Source: Telmatactis stephensoni
Lineage: Eukaryota; Cnidaria; Anthozoa; Actiniaria; Isophelliidae
NCBI GenBank assembly: GCA_029948255.1
Contig: JALIZF010001685.1
Location: 354,001 to 418,000, forward strand
Length of the DNA: 64,000 nt
Direction: 5' to 3'
Positions 23,745-35,892 of this stretch are shown piece by piece. Under the pieces are notes generated by a model that saw only the letters and a list, made by a program, of their open reading frames with translations, made no database searches and was not told where the DNA came from. Position numbers and translations under genes: made by a program. How positions within the stretch are numbered: the stretch's first letter is position 1; each line of letters begins with the position of its first letter.

Positions 23745-24050
23745 ACAATACTATATTTAAGGAATATAAAACGCGCGCGCATGTCTCTGTTCTGTGATAT
23801 AAACACGATGGAAGATGTAGAGCAAGAGAAAAACAAGCTTAGGAACACGAGGCGTAGCCGAGTGTTTCTCTTGCTTTTCGAGTGCTCTACATCTTCCAGA
23901 GTGTTTCTATCACAGTACAGAGACATAAGTGATCGTTTTATATTGCTTTTATAAAATATATTTGACGTTTTTGTGCGAGCCATGTCTCTGTCCTCTGATA
24001 TAAACATGGTAGCCAGCCAATCAGCGCGCGCGTTATATCTCAAATATTTT
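23745..24050. mobile_element. Fold-back element, family also at 49705-49995
   Basis: GTCTCTGTTCTGTGATATAA and its complement recur. A hairpin core reads AGGAACACGAGGCGTAGCCG then AGTGTTTCT. The right end, CAGCCAATCAGCGCGCGCGT, matches the copy at 49705-49995. Confidence 0.75.
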
Positions 24051-24264
24051 ATAAATCAAGATAAGATTTGTGTAACAGAATCTAGGTGTTAATAACAGAT
24101 ACCCAAATTGTAAATAGTTTTAAGTGTACAGCCTTGGAGGTAACAACAAGGACGCGTTAACTATAATTATTTTAAAACCAGATTAAGTCTTCTACTGCGC
24201 AATGCGAATGCGGACTGACCGGTCGGTCAACAGATGAGTATAGGTCAATACTTTTTTATGCGTT

Positions 24265-24317
24265 TAGGCCTTCCGTCCACACGAAAACGCTTGAAACGCT
24301 TACCGTAAACGCATATT

Positions 24318-24359
<42 letters not shown>

Positions 24360-24540
24360 TTATGCGTCTTCGTGTGGACGGCCGTAAACGTATATTTTCG
24401 TAAACGCTGTGAAAACGCTGACGTCAGAATGTCATTCAATACCTGCTCAGTATAACGTTTAACATTGTTTTCGAGTTGAAGCGTTTTCGTGTGGACGAAT
24501 CTGACCGCATAGAAATGCATACGTGTGGACGTGGCCTTAG
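24265..24540. mobile_element. Fold-back MITE with CGTTTTCGTGTGGACG blocks
   Basis: Starts TTAGGCCTTCCGTCCACACG and ends CGTGTGGACGTGGCCTTA. CGAAAACGCT and AAACGC words occur throughout in both orientations. Confidence 0.75.
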
Positions 24541-25145
24541 TCAATGGTAAGAAATAGTCGCTCTGACCTTGTTATTGGTCGCCTACTGAGGCTGTGTCGT
24601 TTCGAAAGTTACTTATCGACTTGACGAATTCACTGTTAGCGAACGGCGTTAAAAACCCAAGGGCTAGCTCATGACTCAAATGGAAGATTGGAGCATCATT
24701 CTCAGAAACCCTTCTGATATATTGAAACGCCAGTGACATGTTTTATCTTAGGCATTCCTCGAATTTGTTCTCAGAAATATAGAAATGTATCTTTGTGTGA
24801 AAACATATTGACTAGTTTTGAAATAGAGTGCATAAAGTTAAAGATATTTGAACAATCCCACGAACAATGTAAAATTCTTACGATTTTGATACTCCTAAAA
24901 GTGGCAACCGGGCGCGCAATGCATTGTAGCCGAGTGGGCATACTCTTTTATATAACTTCAGAGTGCATTGGGCAATACAGGTACACACAACGACTGTTAA
25001 TTTGTGCACAATAATCGCAAAGCAAACAAGTTGCAAAGGACCATTTTAAACTAAGAAGGTTAAATCTTAACTTTTGGCTCACGTCAGTTCTTTGAATTGA
25101 TATATTAATTACTAAAACAACGTATGATTTTTTTCTGATTTAGCT

Positions 25146-28100
25146 ATGGATATTAACTCCAATAATATCAGTAAGTCCAATCAGCTTGTGGACAGCCCAT
25201 TAACGCTAGGAAGGCTTTTCCAGCAAGACCTCAAGAGTGCCAACATTCTTTCCAACTACCCAACGTCATTTGTCCACAACTACCGCTTCCTGAACGACAA
25301 GAAATACCGCATCTTCGACATCCAAAAATCTGGACCTAAAAAGAACAACCCTTTCTTGTTTCTGTACCCTGGCCGCATCTGCTCGATTGCCGGAAATGAG
25401 TTTCCAATTCTCATGGACAAGGCGCCAAGTGAAAGCCTCATGGCTCACTGGAAGAAATGGCTGCCTGAGTTTCCAGAGCCAGAGTTTAAGACGATAGATG
25501 AAGGAATCGAGGATGAAGATCCAATCATCACGATATTCCCCATGCAGCGTATTCCCACAGAAAAGCACGTGATTGAACCTGAAATGCATTACCATGTGAG
25601 TATTCGGTATATTCAAGAGAGCATAAATAAGAGAGGGAAACTTGTTAATGGGGCGCGCGCCGTGATGATTCCCATCTGTGCTATTTTTAGTAACCGGATG
25701 CAGTTGAATTTTCGTTTTACCCTACTCCCGTGCGTCAAAAAATTGAACGAGTGGAATTTCGCGATTTGAGCTTCATAAAATCACACAATCGATGCCAAAT
25801 TTATTCTAGATTCCACGAAAAAGCCATCTGATGTCCAATTAATAATTTACATCAAAACATTATAAAAACAAACGAGTTTTTCTCATCTAAATGAGCAAAA
25901 TTTTTTGAATAAACTTAAGCGCGCGCTCGATGACGTGTAGCGCGCGCATTTCCACTAAAATTTCTTTCAAAACACAACAAAATCCTCGACGTTTTTGCGT
26001 TTTTTCTCATCAAAATCGTTCCTTTGTAATCAGAAAGTACACACTTTTGATGGTAGATAATATGAACAACAGCATTTTTAAGATAACTTTGATTTTAACG
26101 CTGTTTTTGAAAACTCAAATCTGCACTTAACGGTTCTCTGGTTCCGGAAGTGTCAAATTATGACGCACGGGAGTAGGGTAAGACGAAAATTGAGCTGCAT
26201 TCGGTTACTAAAAATAGCACAGATGGGAATCATCAGGGCGCGCGCCCCATTAACAAGTTTCCCTCTCTTATTTATGCTCTCTTTGTATATTACGCGCCCT
26301 CTGATTGGTCGAGAACCGTGTGCTATTAAAGTACAGAGGCAAAGATGACGTCACAAGTCTTACGCGCGCTCTGATTTGTTGCAATTTAACAAATTGAAGA
26401 TGGTTTTGAGTTGTCTGTCCTCTTATTGACACACTCTTGACGTCATAAAATGTTCAAAACTCAAGTGGAATCACGAGCGCAGCGAGTGGTTTCACTACAA
26501 AGTTTTGAACATTTTATGGCGTCAAGAGTGTGTCAATAAGAGGACAGACAACTCAAAACCATCTTCAATTTGTTTTTTACAACAATTATTTGAGATAAAA
26601 GTTAAAAAATCCTTTTCAAACGGGGCAACAGAACGAGCGCGCGCGCTGAAACGCGTCAGCAGTGTGTCTGTCCTCTTATTGACACACTCTAATCAACCAA
26701 TCAGATCGCGAGATTAGTATCAAGTGTTGTAAAAATCAGTTTCGTAAATATTATACAATATTTACATATTATTAACATATTTACATTATTAATTATAGAA
26801 AATATTATACAGAAGATGTCAGGAATATGTTGTGATAATTGGTTAAGACTTCGGCTTGTGGAGCAGTTTTTTGTTCCCAAACATTTGTGCGCATGTGTGC
26901 AAATTTGTGTCATTAAAGTAAAGACACACGAAAAATAGAATCCATTTGTTAATTGATTGACTCAGTCATTTCTAAATTGGTACGGTGGCTTTGTTAGCTT
27001 GAAATGCGTTCACAAATTAACGGTAACAGCCCACCCTAAACAGGCTGCGCACCAGTTTTACTTAAAAGTAACGATGATTGTTATTCGCGTCATAGATTCT
27101 CCTAAAGAGCGCCATCCCCGAGACTGGAGCTCCATGTCCCAAACACTTCACTCAAGAAGACGCTGTCTTCCCCTGCATGGTGAAGGTCGACCAAAGCCTC
27201 AGCGGATATGGTAACTTTGTTGCGTATAACCAAGAGGAGTTAGCTGACTCCTTAGAGATCATCAATGAGGCTTTTGGGAAAGCTGCTCCCTACGTCATTA
27301 CTGGTATGTAATCGATAATTGCTCGGCTAATCAATAACCAAACGGCAGGAATGTACTTTCGATCTGACCGTCAAGCACTCACGTTTTTGTTTAATGTAAT
27401 TAGCTCTTGCAACAGATATCCTATAAGAAAGATATCTCCACATGAAAGACGCTGTTGTTCTTGCATAAATTTTAATTGTATATATGTTACAGAAAATTTC
27501 TGATGTCGATCCCGGACACACGATGCTACAATTTCTGCGATATTGCGCACGGCGACAGTTAGTCCACACCAAGAGAAGTCGTGCGCAACAGTTGCAGAAG
27601 TATTCTAGTTCTACAACCTCGCAGTTTCTGGTAAGGTTGCATCGAGTGTCCGAGCGGCCTTAAATAAAGATAAATAATTATCCATTTTAGAAGATGTCCT
27701 GTTTAATCAAACAGTTATAGCTGTAAGCTTGCATGTTCAGATGATTTAACTGCTATCTTTGCCCAACTTTTTCTTATGAAAACCTCTTCTTTTTACAGAA
27801 TTCATCCAGGACGTAGAAGAGACCCTTGGCTGCCAGTTTTACCTGAACAAGAAGGGTGAAGTCCATTGGTTGGGAACGAATGTTAACGTGCTGAAAGACT
27901 ATGACTGGGTCGGGAGTGTCGTTGACTGGGACCTGCGTGATTACCATAAACAGCGAGTGTACGATTCCTTTATCGTGCCCGTTGCTGAATATCTTCATAA
28001 GAAAGGCTACTTTGGCATTGCGGGTAAGCCGTGATTCTATAATTTTCCTCGCCGCCTCGCCGCAAAGGGACGACTTAGTTTGTTGAAATTCTGCGAGAAA

Positions 28101-28624
28101 CCTCGGACATTTTTTTCATACTTCCCTCTGACTTCTTTAGCTCAGTGTAGCTTTGAATAGCAGCCACTATTTTGCCTCTTCGCCTTCGGATGAAGAGAGG
28201 GATAGAATATAATCCCATCGTCTGTCCACTGAAAGTTCACTTTCTGAAAGGGACACGGGCATTAAATGCGTCTTCTTTTTCATTAACAGGAATCGATATC
28301 ATCTGCGGTCCAAGCGGTGATTACCTTGTTGACATGAATGCTCGCCTAACAGGCTTCACCCCGCATGCGCTAATCGCTCCAATCATGGCCCGTGAAGGCC
28401 TGACCAAGTCCCTCTTCAAGTCTGCCGACAACCAGGACTGCTCAACAGAAGAACTGATCAAACGCGTAAACTTCATCAACGAGAAAAGCGAAGGCAAAAT
28501 AATTATTCTGTATTCCATGGATGTAGACGAAGGCTGTATCGCCGCCATTGTTGCTTTTGGCGAGACAGTCCAATACGTGGAGACCCTTTTTGATTGCTTG
28601 GCTGTCGAGAAAATCGTCAAGTGA
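25146..28624 (+). CDS. ATP-grasp family protein, four exons, 405 aa
   Basis: Exons 25146-25595, 27096-27303, 27799-28023 and 28290-28624 join in phase (0, 1, 1) into 405 residues ending in TGA. All donors (GTGAGT, GTATGT, GTAAGC) and acceptors (TAG, CAG, CAG) are canonical. The fold is suggested by MVKVDQSLSGYGN at residues 178-190, which fits the lysine plus glycine-rich ATP-binding loop, and by YLVDMNARLTG at 306-316, which fits the acidic/Asn metal-binding and Arg motif of ATP-grasp ligases. ATP-grasp enzymes join a carboxylate to an amine or thiol via an acyl phosphate; the substrate here cannot be told. It lacks a signal peptide and is probably cytosolic. It recalls the stand-alone ATP-grasp proteins of filamentous fungi called solid-state-culture-specific, but this is from memory. 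A possible acceptor just before the ATG (TTTAG at 25138-25142) suggests an upstream noncoding exon. Intron 1 holds a fold-back element at 25607-26292. Confidence 0.85.
25607..26292. mobile_element. Fold-back element inserted next to an ATP-grasp splice donor
   Basis: Arms of about 140 bp: GTATATTCAAGAGAGCATAA ... TCCCATCTGTGCTATTTTTAG ... CTACTCCCGTGCGTC on the left match, inverted, GACGCACGGGAGTAG ... CTAAAAATAGCACAGATGGGA ... TTATGCTCTCTTTGTATA on the right. The left end lies 11 bp after the exon 1 donor at 25595/25596. Confidence 0.85.
26380..26575. repeat. Near-perfect fold-back with CACGAGCGCAGCGAGTG core
   Basis: ATTGAAGATGGTTTTGAGTT...TGTCCTCTTATTGACACACTC pairs with GAGTGTGTCAATAAGAGGAC...AACTCAAAACCATCTTCAAT. 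The ends flank the hairpin core at about 26475-26492. Another TGTCCTCTTATTGACACACT copy is at 26669-26689. Confidence 0.85.
27503..27660. mobile_element. Degenerate MITE in ATP-grasp intron 2
   Basis: CCCGGACACACGATGC on the left and GCATCGAGTGTCCGAGCGGC on the right are inverted. The internal TTGCGCAC / GTGCGCAAC words resemble the element at 9499-9779. Confidence 0.6.
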
Positions 28625-29085
28625 AATCGATAATTTGTCGGCAAATCAAACCGTCAATCGATAATCTTTCGTGATGTTACGTAATATTTAATTTGCCACA
28701 CTTATTTGAATACTTGACAAGGTAATTTTCAATTTGAAGATGCAAAAACTAAAGGCATTTTCATCGGGGGTGACTACGTCCCAACGGTTTTGATTATTGT
28801 CAGAAAATATACTTGACGTGGATTTCTGTTTATATAATTCTAGATAAATACCTATTTATAGTTGTAAAGAGACATTTCTAAAAGTCAAGCACAAAATACC
28901 TGTACATTATTTATTCCGTAGTTTCTTTTTATATAAGCAACAAATTCATGTATATTTATGGTCTGGCAGTTTTAGAACATTGGTGAACGTTTTGCGGTTT
29001 ATATATAATTATATTCGTGTTTTTTAAATATTCTGTATTTAATTGAACATATTTCTTAGGAAAGAAGAAAAGAGAAAGAAATTAA

Positions 29086-29530
29086 GAGGAGATTTTTTTT
29101 CAATATCGAGTAATAGTTGCCAAAAGTGCCAAAGCTACAATTGTAGACCCTTCTTGTAGGTTTTAATTCAAATCTTCGCTTTGGATTAGCACTCAAAATT
29201 ATATTTGTACCAGTTAGAAACTGATCTAATAAGATAAAAGGGCCGTTTAAATCTGTCTTTTGATTTGTATAAAGTTGATATCCGTGCATTTTATTTAAAT
29301 TTAGCAACTTTTAAGCTGAATGCAAAGAATATATATGGCAAATGAGCCAATGGAGGCCTAAACCTCATTTTGGATTCAAATTTTCACTTTAAATTTGACT
29401 TTTATCAAACTAAACCAGCTACAAACAACCTAGAACTTTCTGAAAGAAATTACTTTAGCTTTGTACAACACTTATTCTTCGACTTAGAGGGTTTTGTTGC
29501 TTAGTGCTTGAATATGAAAAAAATCTCCTC
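29086..29530. mobile_element. TTAA-flanked MITE, 445 bp
   Basis: Ends GAGGAGATTTTTTTTCAATA and TGAATATGAAAAAAATCTCC-TC are inverted and bordered by TTAA at 29082-29085 and 29531-29534. A diverged second copy is at 18775-19203. Confidence 0.8.
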
Positions 29531-29534
29531 TTAA

Positions 29535-30661
29535 TAAGAAAACTCGGCCACTCTAGCCACTCAAGGCAAACAAACACACGTAGATTGGCTAGTGGTTTAG
29601 AGGGATAAGATCAGTATGATCACGATTTTGTACGATTTTTTATTACTTTTATGGGCTCCTGTTATTATTTTTTGGCCGTTTTTTTACGAATCACGAACCA
29701 GCCTTTCGCTATGCACCACTATGCACGAGTAGCAAGCAAACGGTGACGCACAGTGATTGCATGCAAAATTAATATTGTACATTTAATACGCAATCCAAAA
29801 ATGAACGCTACTTTTGCAATATTACGCACAATAATTTAACAATGGAATTTTTCTCTGATTACGCGCCATTTTGAGGAAACTTTTATGGGACTTTTTTGGG
29901 GATGCGCTTTTTAAAATTGTGTCTGAAAACTCGATTGATAGTGCAGAATAAGTTAGGGTAAAAGTAAAATCAGCAAATTGAAACTGTAAATAGGTCTTCT
30001 CAAGAGCCTTACTAAAGTGAAACGGCGTCTTGTACCGAAACAATCCCATGAATGTGAACCTTCACCATAAAATAACATATTTTCACCTAATAGATTGAGG
30101 TCACATTCACACTAAGCCACATTAATTGAAAACAAAATAATTTTTCTTCATTTTCGGACCTCAGATATAATAAATGCCAGAACTGAAGTTTTAATTAGAC
30201 ATGCTTGTACAATACATCAGTACTCTTTTTATATATGTGGGAATAATTTGATTTGATTAAACATGAAATTTAACAATATACAGTATTATATATATTATTC
30301 ATTAATTAATGATTATATATATTATTCATTATTGATGTTCCCCAAAAAAGGTTACTACGAGCTACATGCAATTTACAAAATCATGCAAACTCAGACAGCC
30401 AAACAGTTTGCTACAATTTGTTGATCCCACTTCCGTCAACTGAAATAACGAAAAAATACAGAAGATAGTTATTGTCTGAGGTATAACATGTTATTTAAAG
30501 ATCATAATGGATCATTTGGTAGGTATTTAGAGGGCTTTGAGATCAATGCTTATTTTGATCATAATTAACGATTAAAATTGATCTTTGAGTTTGCATGATT
30601 TTGAAAATTGCAGTAAATGATCAATTTTGATTCTTGAATAAAAGAGAGAGAGCAGATAGGT
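29535..30661. other. Intergenic, nothing recognised
   Basis: AT-rich; a short TTATATATATTATTCATTA repeat near 30287-30330. No gene seen. Confidence 0.5.
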
Positions 30662-30769
30662 GTGAAACGGACCGCGCGTGCCGTGACCGCGTGTCAGTGC
30701 CGTGTTGTCTATAAAAACATTCAAAATTCCTGCCGTAACCGCGCCGAGACTGTACGGTGCTGTTTTCAC
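30662..30769. mobile_element. Third copy of the CGTATGA..GTGAAA MITE family
   Basis: GTGAAACGGACCGCGCGTGC at the left, GTGCTGTTTTCAC then TCATACGAAA at the right, and AAATTCCTGCCGTAACCGCG inside, as in 21042-21170. The outer left end is diverged. Confidence 0.7.
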
Positions 30770-30849
30770 AGTCATACGAAATCTACTCTAACAATATTCT
30801 ATCACTACAATAGAACAATGAAATCTTTACTTCATGCAGTGTGTGTATG

Positions 30850-31094
30850 TGTGTATGTGTGTATCCTATGTATCCTATGTATCCTATGCATCCTATGCAT
30901 TCTATGTATCCAATGTACCCAATGTATCCTATGTACCTAATGTATCTAATGTATCCTATGTATCTTATGTATCTTATGTATCCTATGTATCTTATGTATC
31001 CAATGTATCCTATGTATCTAATGTATCCTATGTATTCTACGTATCCTATATATCCTATGTATCCTATGTATCCTATGTATCCCATGTATCCTAT
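30850..31094 (+). repeat. 9-bp minisatellite TATCCTATG
   Basis: About 27 tandem units of TATCCTATG with variants (TACC, TATCTAATG, TACCCAATG). Since 9 is a multiple of 3, frames on both strands stay open (MYPMYPM and IGYIGY types). These are not genes. Confidence 0.9.
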
Positions 31095-32010
31095 AATATA
31101 TCGTACCTCGCGCTCGGTAATTAACCCTTTAATATTTTTTATAATATTTATGAGTCCTGTCAGTTGCAGTTTGTTCACGAAAAACGTAACGCAAGGTGCA
31201 AGAGCGCGCGCTTACGTAAATTGAACTACTCGTTCGGCAAAAAAAAAATCAAAACTGCCAGATTTGACATACGAAAAATAGTAACCCGCCATATTTGTTT
31301 GCATTTTAGCATTGGCTTATTATAAATTTTCGCTTCCTGATTGGTTGTAGCTTGCGGTCTATAACTATTTTCAAGTTGCAGGACCATTACACATATAATT
31401 TGTTACTAAAATCATTGCAGAAAGTAAAAGCCAGTTATGCTTTTCGCGCAACAAACTGAAAATAAAAATTTCAAGTCGCGCAAGTGGATGGTAGACGTGA
31501 AAAAGGCTGGTGCAACTTCCAACATTTTTTCGCGTGATAAGTTGCAAGAAAAATTGCTTATAATAGTTATTTTATAAATATATATGGAATATATTTAAAA
31601 AGTCAATGTCGACCTTCTGAAATGGGCAGTGTTATAGTACAGTGTATGCAAAGAGACAATTTATGAAATGAAATGCTTGTGCCAAGAAAGAGGCAAACGT
31701 GCATGCATGGTTGCGACAACAAACTAATTACAAAGTTCCCTGAATTGTTCCAGCCTCTGATAATATAGTTTAATTTTCCCTGTCCATGGCCAAATATTAA
31801 TATACTATATGTTTTACAATTCAAAGGACTTCTCTCACTGAGTTAATTTTCTCAATTGCGCATGCGTTATATATATTAAAACTTAGGAAAGCTTTCATGA
31901 AAAGGGAATCAGATATTAAATAAAATAGAAACAAATGCGCTAACTGTTGAAGTTATGGAAGATTTTCATGTTCTAACCAATGAGATGGACGGTTAAAACA
32001 ATATCATATC

Positions 32011-32372
32011 CCCCAGGGGGGGGGGGGGGGGGTTCTTCGGGGTCAAAATACTAGGGATATGATGATCGTCGGAAACCTCCAAAACGTACCCTAAAAAATA
32101 CCCAAATGCCAATTTTCGACCCTAAAAAATACCTAACAGCTCAAAAATACCCCTAAAAATACCAAAAAATCAAACAAAAAACTGACAAAGAAAACAATCG
32201 AACAGCACTAATTCAAAGTGTCGTTGTTTGTACCCCTAAAAAATACCATCTTTTCTGAAAAACTTTGGATTTTCTCTGACGACCCCTAAAAAATACCAAA
32301 TCGGCGATTTCAACCCCTAAAAAATACGACGATCATCCCTAGCACACCAATATAGGGAGTACCCTTCCCGGG
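32011..32372. mobile_element. G-run-ended MITE with CCCTAAAAAATACC repeats
   Basis: Begins CCCCA plus a long G-run and ends ACCCTTCCCGGG. ATCATATC is duplicated perfectly at 32003-32010 and 32373-32380. ACCCCTAAAAAATAC recurs at least five times inside, the complement of the TACCTTTTAGGG word in other copies; GATGATCGTCGG pairs with CGACGATCATCC. Confidence 0.8.
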
Positions 32373-34847
32373 ATCATATCACCACCTTTCCGCACTCCTT
32401 GCCGTTTGCTTGACTAGAATAGTTTTTGTGCATGTGTTAATTTGGGCCTTTGCCCAGTCATTCATAAAACGTTCGCTTTTACGTACATGCGACTGCACTT
32501 TTTTGCTAAAAATCTCATTCGAATGACAGAAGGGAAAAGTTTTTGAAAGTTTCACACGTTCTTTTTGCAGATAAAACATAAAAGGCACGCACGCGTACGT
32601 GCATAACTCCTTGCACGATTTTCCCGCCTAACAACTTTGAAAGCCTGAAAACACGCTCTAAAAACATGCCTACAAATTTTGTGCTTTTGATTGGTCGAAA
32701 ATCATTTGACTGACCACGTGATATCAAGTACACATTTCAATGAAGAAGAAATTTGAATTCAAACTGCAGCGATACCAAAGGTAAGCAGAACTGAGATGTT
32801 TTTACTCAAGATTCTTTGAGGATTTTTCAATTTTGGAAACTAGAGAGTAGTGTAATTGCTATTACTAGCCAATATTTGTGTTTTTGCAAAGACAAAACTG
32901 TTATAAAAGCGAGATAAACTGAATTTAAAGTTCAACTGAGCTGCCATGTGCTTTGAGCCGCTACGTATACCGAAGAATTCGATACTCTTGTTGAAACGAT
33001 ATTGAAACGTTCGAGCTGTGAGAGTTTTAGACGCGTGTTTTGCTTTGGTACTTGCAAGTTTCAGTTATTAGGCCGACACTGCTTTAGAATACAATTCAAG
33101 TTTTCAAAAAGTCCCTGGCCTAGCAGAATCATATACAGCGGGAATAGTTGAAGAGCCATTCAGTTACTTCCCTGAAACTTGCCGTTTTACTATAGTCAAG
33201 TGATTAAAGAAGGAAGACTAACATTACGGAAACATGTTTCAGAGAAGAAGTTTCAGCCTCATGTTTTATATTAAATAGCTGAGGGTCAAAATTACTGTCT
33301 AGACCACCGAGACTGAGCTGAAATTCTTGTACTCGCTGCAATGTTTGCAAATTAACAAATTTTATCAACTATTAATTAATCAATTGTTTTCCACATTTTT
33401 CTAGCTGCAATGACAAACGAAGACACCAGGGTTAGTATGCGCAACAGACCTCGGGTAAACTAAATTCTAGGATAATTTTTCGAATTAGTCCTTTATTTGG
33501 CTGTATTTGTTGACTTCCTCGAGGTTCTGGTTGTGTTGTGTGAGCGTGGAGAGGTGTTAACTAGTAAAAGCAACTCACAACAAAAATTCATATTTTAAAT
33601 CATTTAAAATATGAATTAGAAATGGATTCTTTTTACTTGTGATGAATTAAATTGTCCTTATCGCTTTTCGTTCAGTTTTGTTATATGTTCATATTTGTTT
33701 CAACTTTGTTTTGTGCCTGCGAAATAAGACTCCCCTCATGGCCTGCACTCGTCTGTTTGCTTGCAAATATGGCGTGTCATGTCGGGTGCCTGTTGGCTGC
33801 AGGTTGTGTTGGAGGTGTTTTGTAAACCTGTGTGTGTATGTTGCTGCTGATGCATCGTTTTCATTCTCGTTTTGGCTTGTAGTCACAAGTGAAAGGGTCC
33901 ATTTCATCTAGTAGTCTAATTAAACTAAAAGTATGAAAATTTAAATTAGAATTAGCTAGGGCTAGGAGGATCCATGATTAATACATGGACCCAGCGAGTT
34001 GCATTAGAGCAAGCTACCACTTTTAAAATAGGTCGGATTTACTAGCTTTTTGACCGGCCATTTCGGCGGCCGGGGTCAATTGGCCTGCTAGCTTAGGTTA
34101 GTTTTTCAATAAATACTTAGGCCTACGAGAGGAACACGTTGGATCAACGATCGATGGAATGGACCTGATCGACCTTACTCTCAACTTGCATTGAGAGACC
34201 TCCTTTGTAGTCTGAGTCTGTGTCGTGATCTTAGATGTAGAGTTCGACCATTATAGTTGTTAACTGATCGGTCTACATACAACGCATACACCTAAACTAC
34301 AGCGCGTAGGGCGCTTAGATTTCTGGCGTCTTAGGTCTTAGGTTAGCGCTGGTCAGGCTGCAACGTCGGTCGGTACGCGCAACTACTTTTACGTTTTTAG
34401 TCCCGACTATCCCCACCCTCCCCCCACGCCCCAGTCCACTGTTGTGCGTGCCGACGGTAATGGTCGTACTCTAGATTAGCTCCACCCAAATTTAGTGTTG
34501 ATCAGATTTGTTTTGGCCCGGCCTAACCCAACGTAAATGACATGGTTTTGTCACAAATTGTGATACCATTGCATTTGCACCTTCTCCGTTTCAGCCAAGT
34601 CTACCAAGAACAACCAAACTGGGTTGCGACGACGAGTATTCAAGTACCATAGCTTTTTTATTTAAAGTAGTAGCTTTAGATAAGGAATTTAGGATTAATA
34701 TTTTGGCTGATTTTTGACTGATCATTATCATCAATTTGAATGTACGACAAAAGACGAGTTTTTGCACTTGACTTTTGTTGTTTTCTTTATTTTGGAGTGG
34801 ATGGCAGAACTTGCGCTGTGATCCTGGCTCCTTCCGTTAGGCTTAAA

Positions 34848-34927
34848 CCCCTTTTTTGTTTTTGTTTTTCTTTTGTTTTTGTTTTTGTTTTTGTTTTTTT
34901 GTTTTTGTTTTTTGTTTTTTGTTTTTC
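34848..34927 (+). repeat. (TTTTTG)n microsatellite
   Basis: A run of TTTTTG/TTTTGT units that creates artefactual Phe/Val-rich and Lys/Thr-rich frames. Confidence 0.9.
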
Positions 34928-35304
34928 TGATCTTTTCTCGTAATATTTTTTTTCTAGGATAGGTCTAGGATTAGGTATGTGTTTCCGGCCCGGTCCACTC
35001 GGGACCAGCGTTACAACAGCGCAGCTTCCCCTTCTGCATTCCACGAGTTGAATTTCTTTAAAAACATTAAAGACGAGTTGGACTCGTTAAAGACCAGTTG
35101 GACTTCTTCAGACTTGTAGGGTGTTCTTCAGACTTGTAGGGTTTCTTCAGACAAATTGGTTTACAGATTTTCCAGAATTCATGGGCGTATCTTATCAACT
35201 GGCTTCATGCACGAGACTTCATCACAAACTTTGGATTGATTTTGGGAACTTATATCTTCCAAGGCAACCATAGATATGTTAATATAACTTTAATGTCAAC
35301 ATTC

Positions 35305-35520
35305 ACTGTGTTTCCGGCAATGCTGTGTGAGTGAGTGTGAACCATAGATTATCTGTTGATCTAGGTAGGGGAATAAAATCAAATTGGGGAAATATCAGGC
35401 TGTATGTGTAATGTAGATATTGACTGCATGTGTTTCCGGCAGTGTGTATGAGTGGGCGTGCACCATAGATTGACTGTGTTTTCGGCAATGTGTGTGAATG
35501 AGTGTGAACCATAGCTGTGA
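35305..35520 (+). repeat. Imperfect tandem repeat with TGTGTTTCCGGCA
   Basis: Three copies of a module ending GTGTGAACCATAG (or GTGCACCATAG) and beginning TGTGTTT(T)CCGGCA, at about 35305, 35428 and 35476. GGGGAAATATC words flank them. Confidence 0.65.
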
Positions 35521-35892
35521 CTTATGGGGAAATATCGGCCTGCATGGAGCAATATAATGGCTTGAATGTACACATAACATTGACGTACTGGGTTGGTTTA
35601 CTTCTGATAACGATTTTACTTTACCTTTTTTATTCAATTTTCAAACATGTAATGTATTGTAACCGAACCACAATCACACAATCACACGCAAAATTAAAGC
35701 GTGAATAAAGTTTATCTTTTGCTGTTCTTGGTGCATGTCATTTACTTAATTATTTCTATTTGTGATTTAACAATTTCATTTGCAGCATTGGTATTATCAT
35801 GTCTTATACGACGCTTTTATTGACATTGATTATATATTTTGTGCACATACATTTCATTGATATATTTGTTTACTTGTATCGACTAACAATGT

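Noticed and set aside
23295..24043. Overlapping 146- and 137-codon frames
   Set aside because: They lie partly in a fold-back element and have no domain features or splice context.
25266..25616. 116-codon minus-strand frame
   Set aside because: Antisense shadow of ATP-grasp exon 1.
27108..27303. ATP-grasp exon 2 starting at 27108 (AAG acceptor)
   Set aside because: The acceptor CATAG at 27095 is also in phase and adds ILLK, which gives the expected x-x-x-K-S-A-I sequence.
30783..31224. Frames of MYPMYP and IGYIGY type
   Set aside because: Produced by the TATCCTATG minisatellite, whose period is a multiple of 3.
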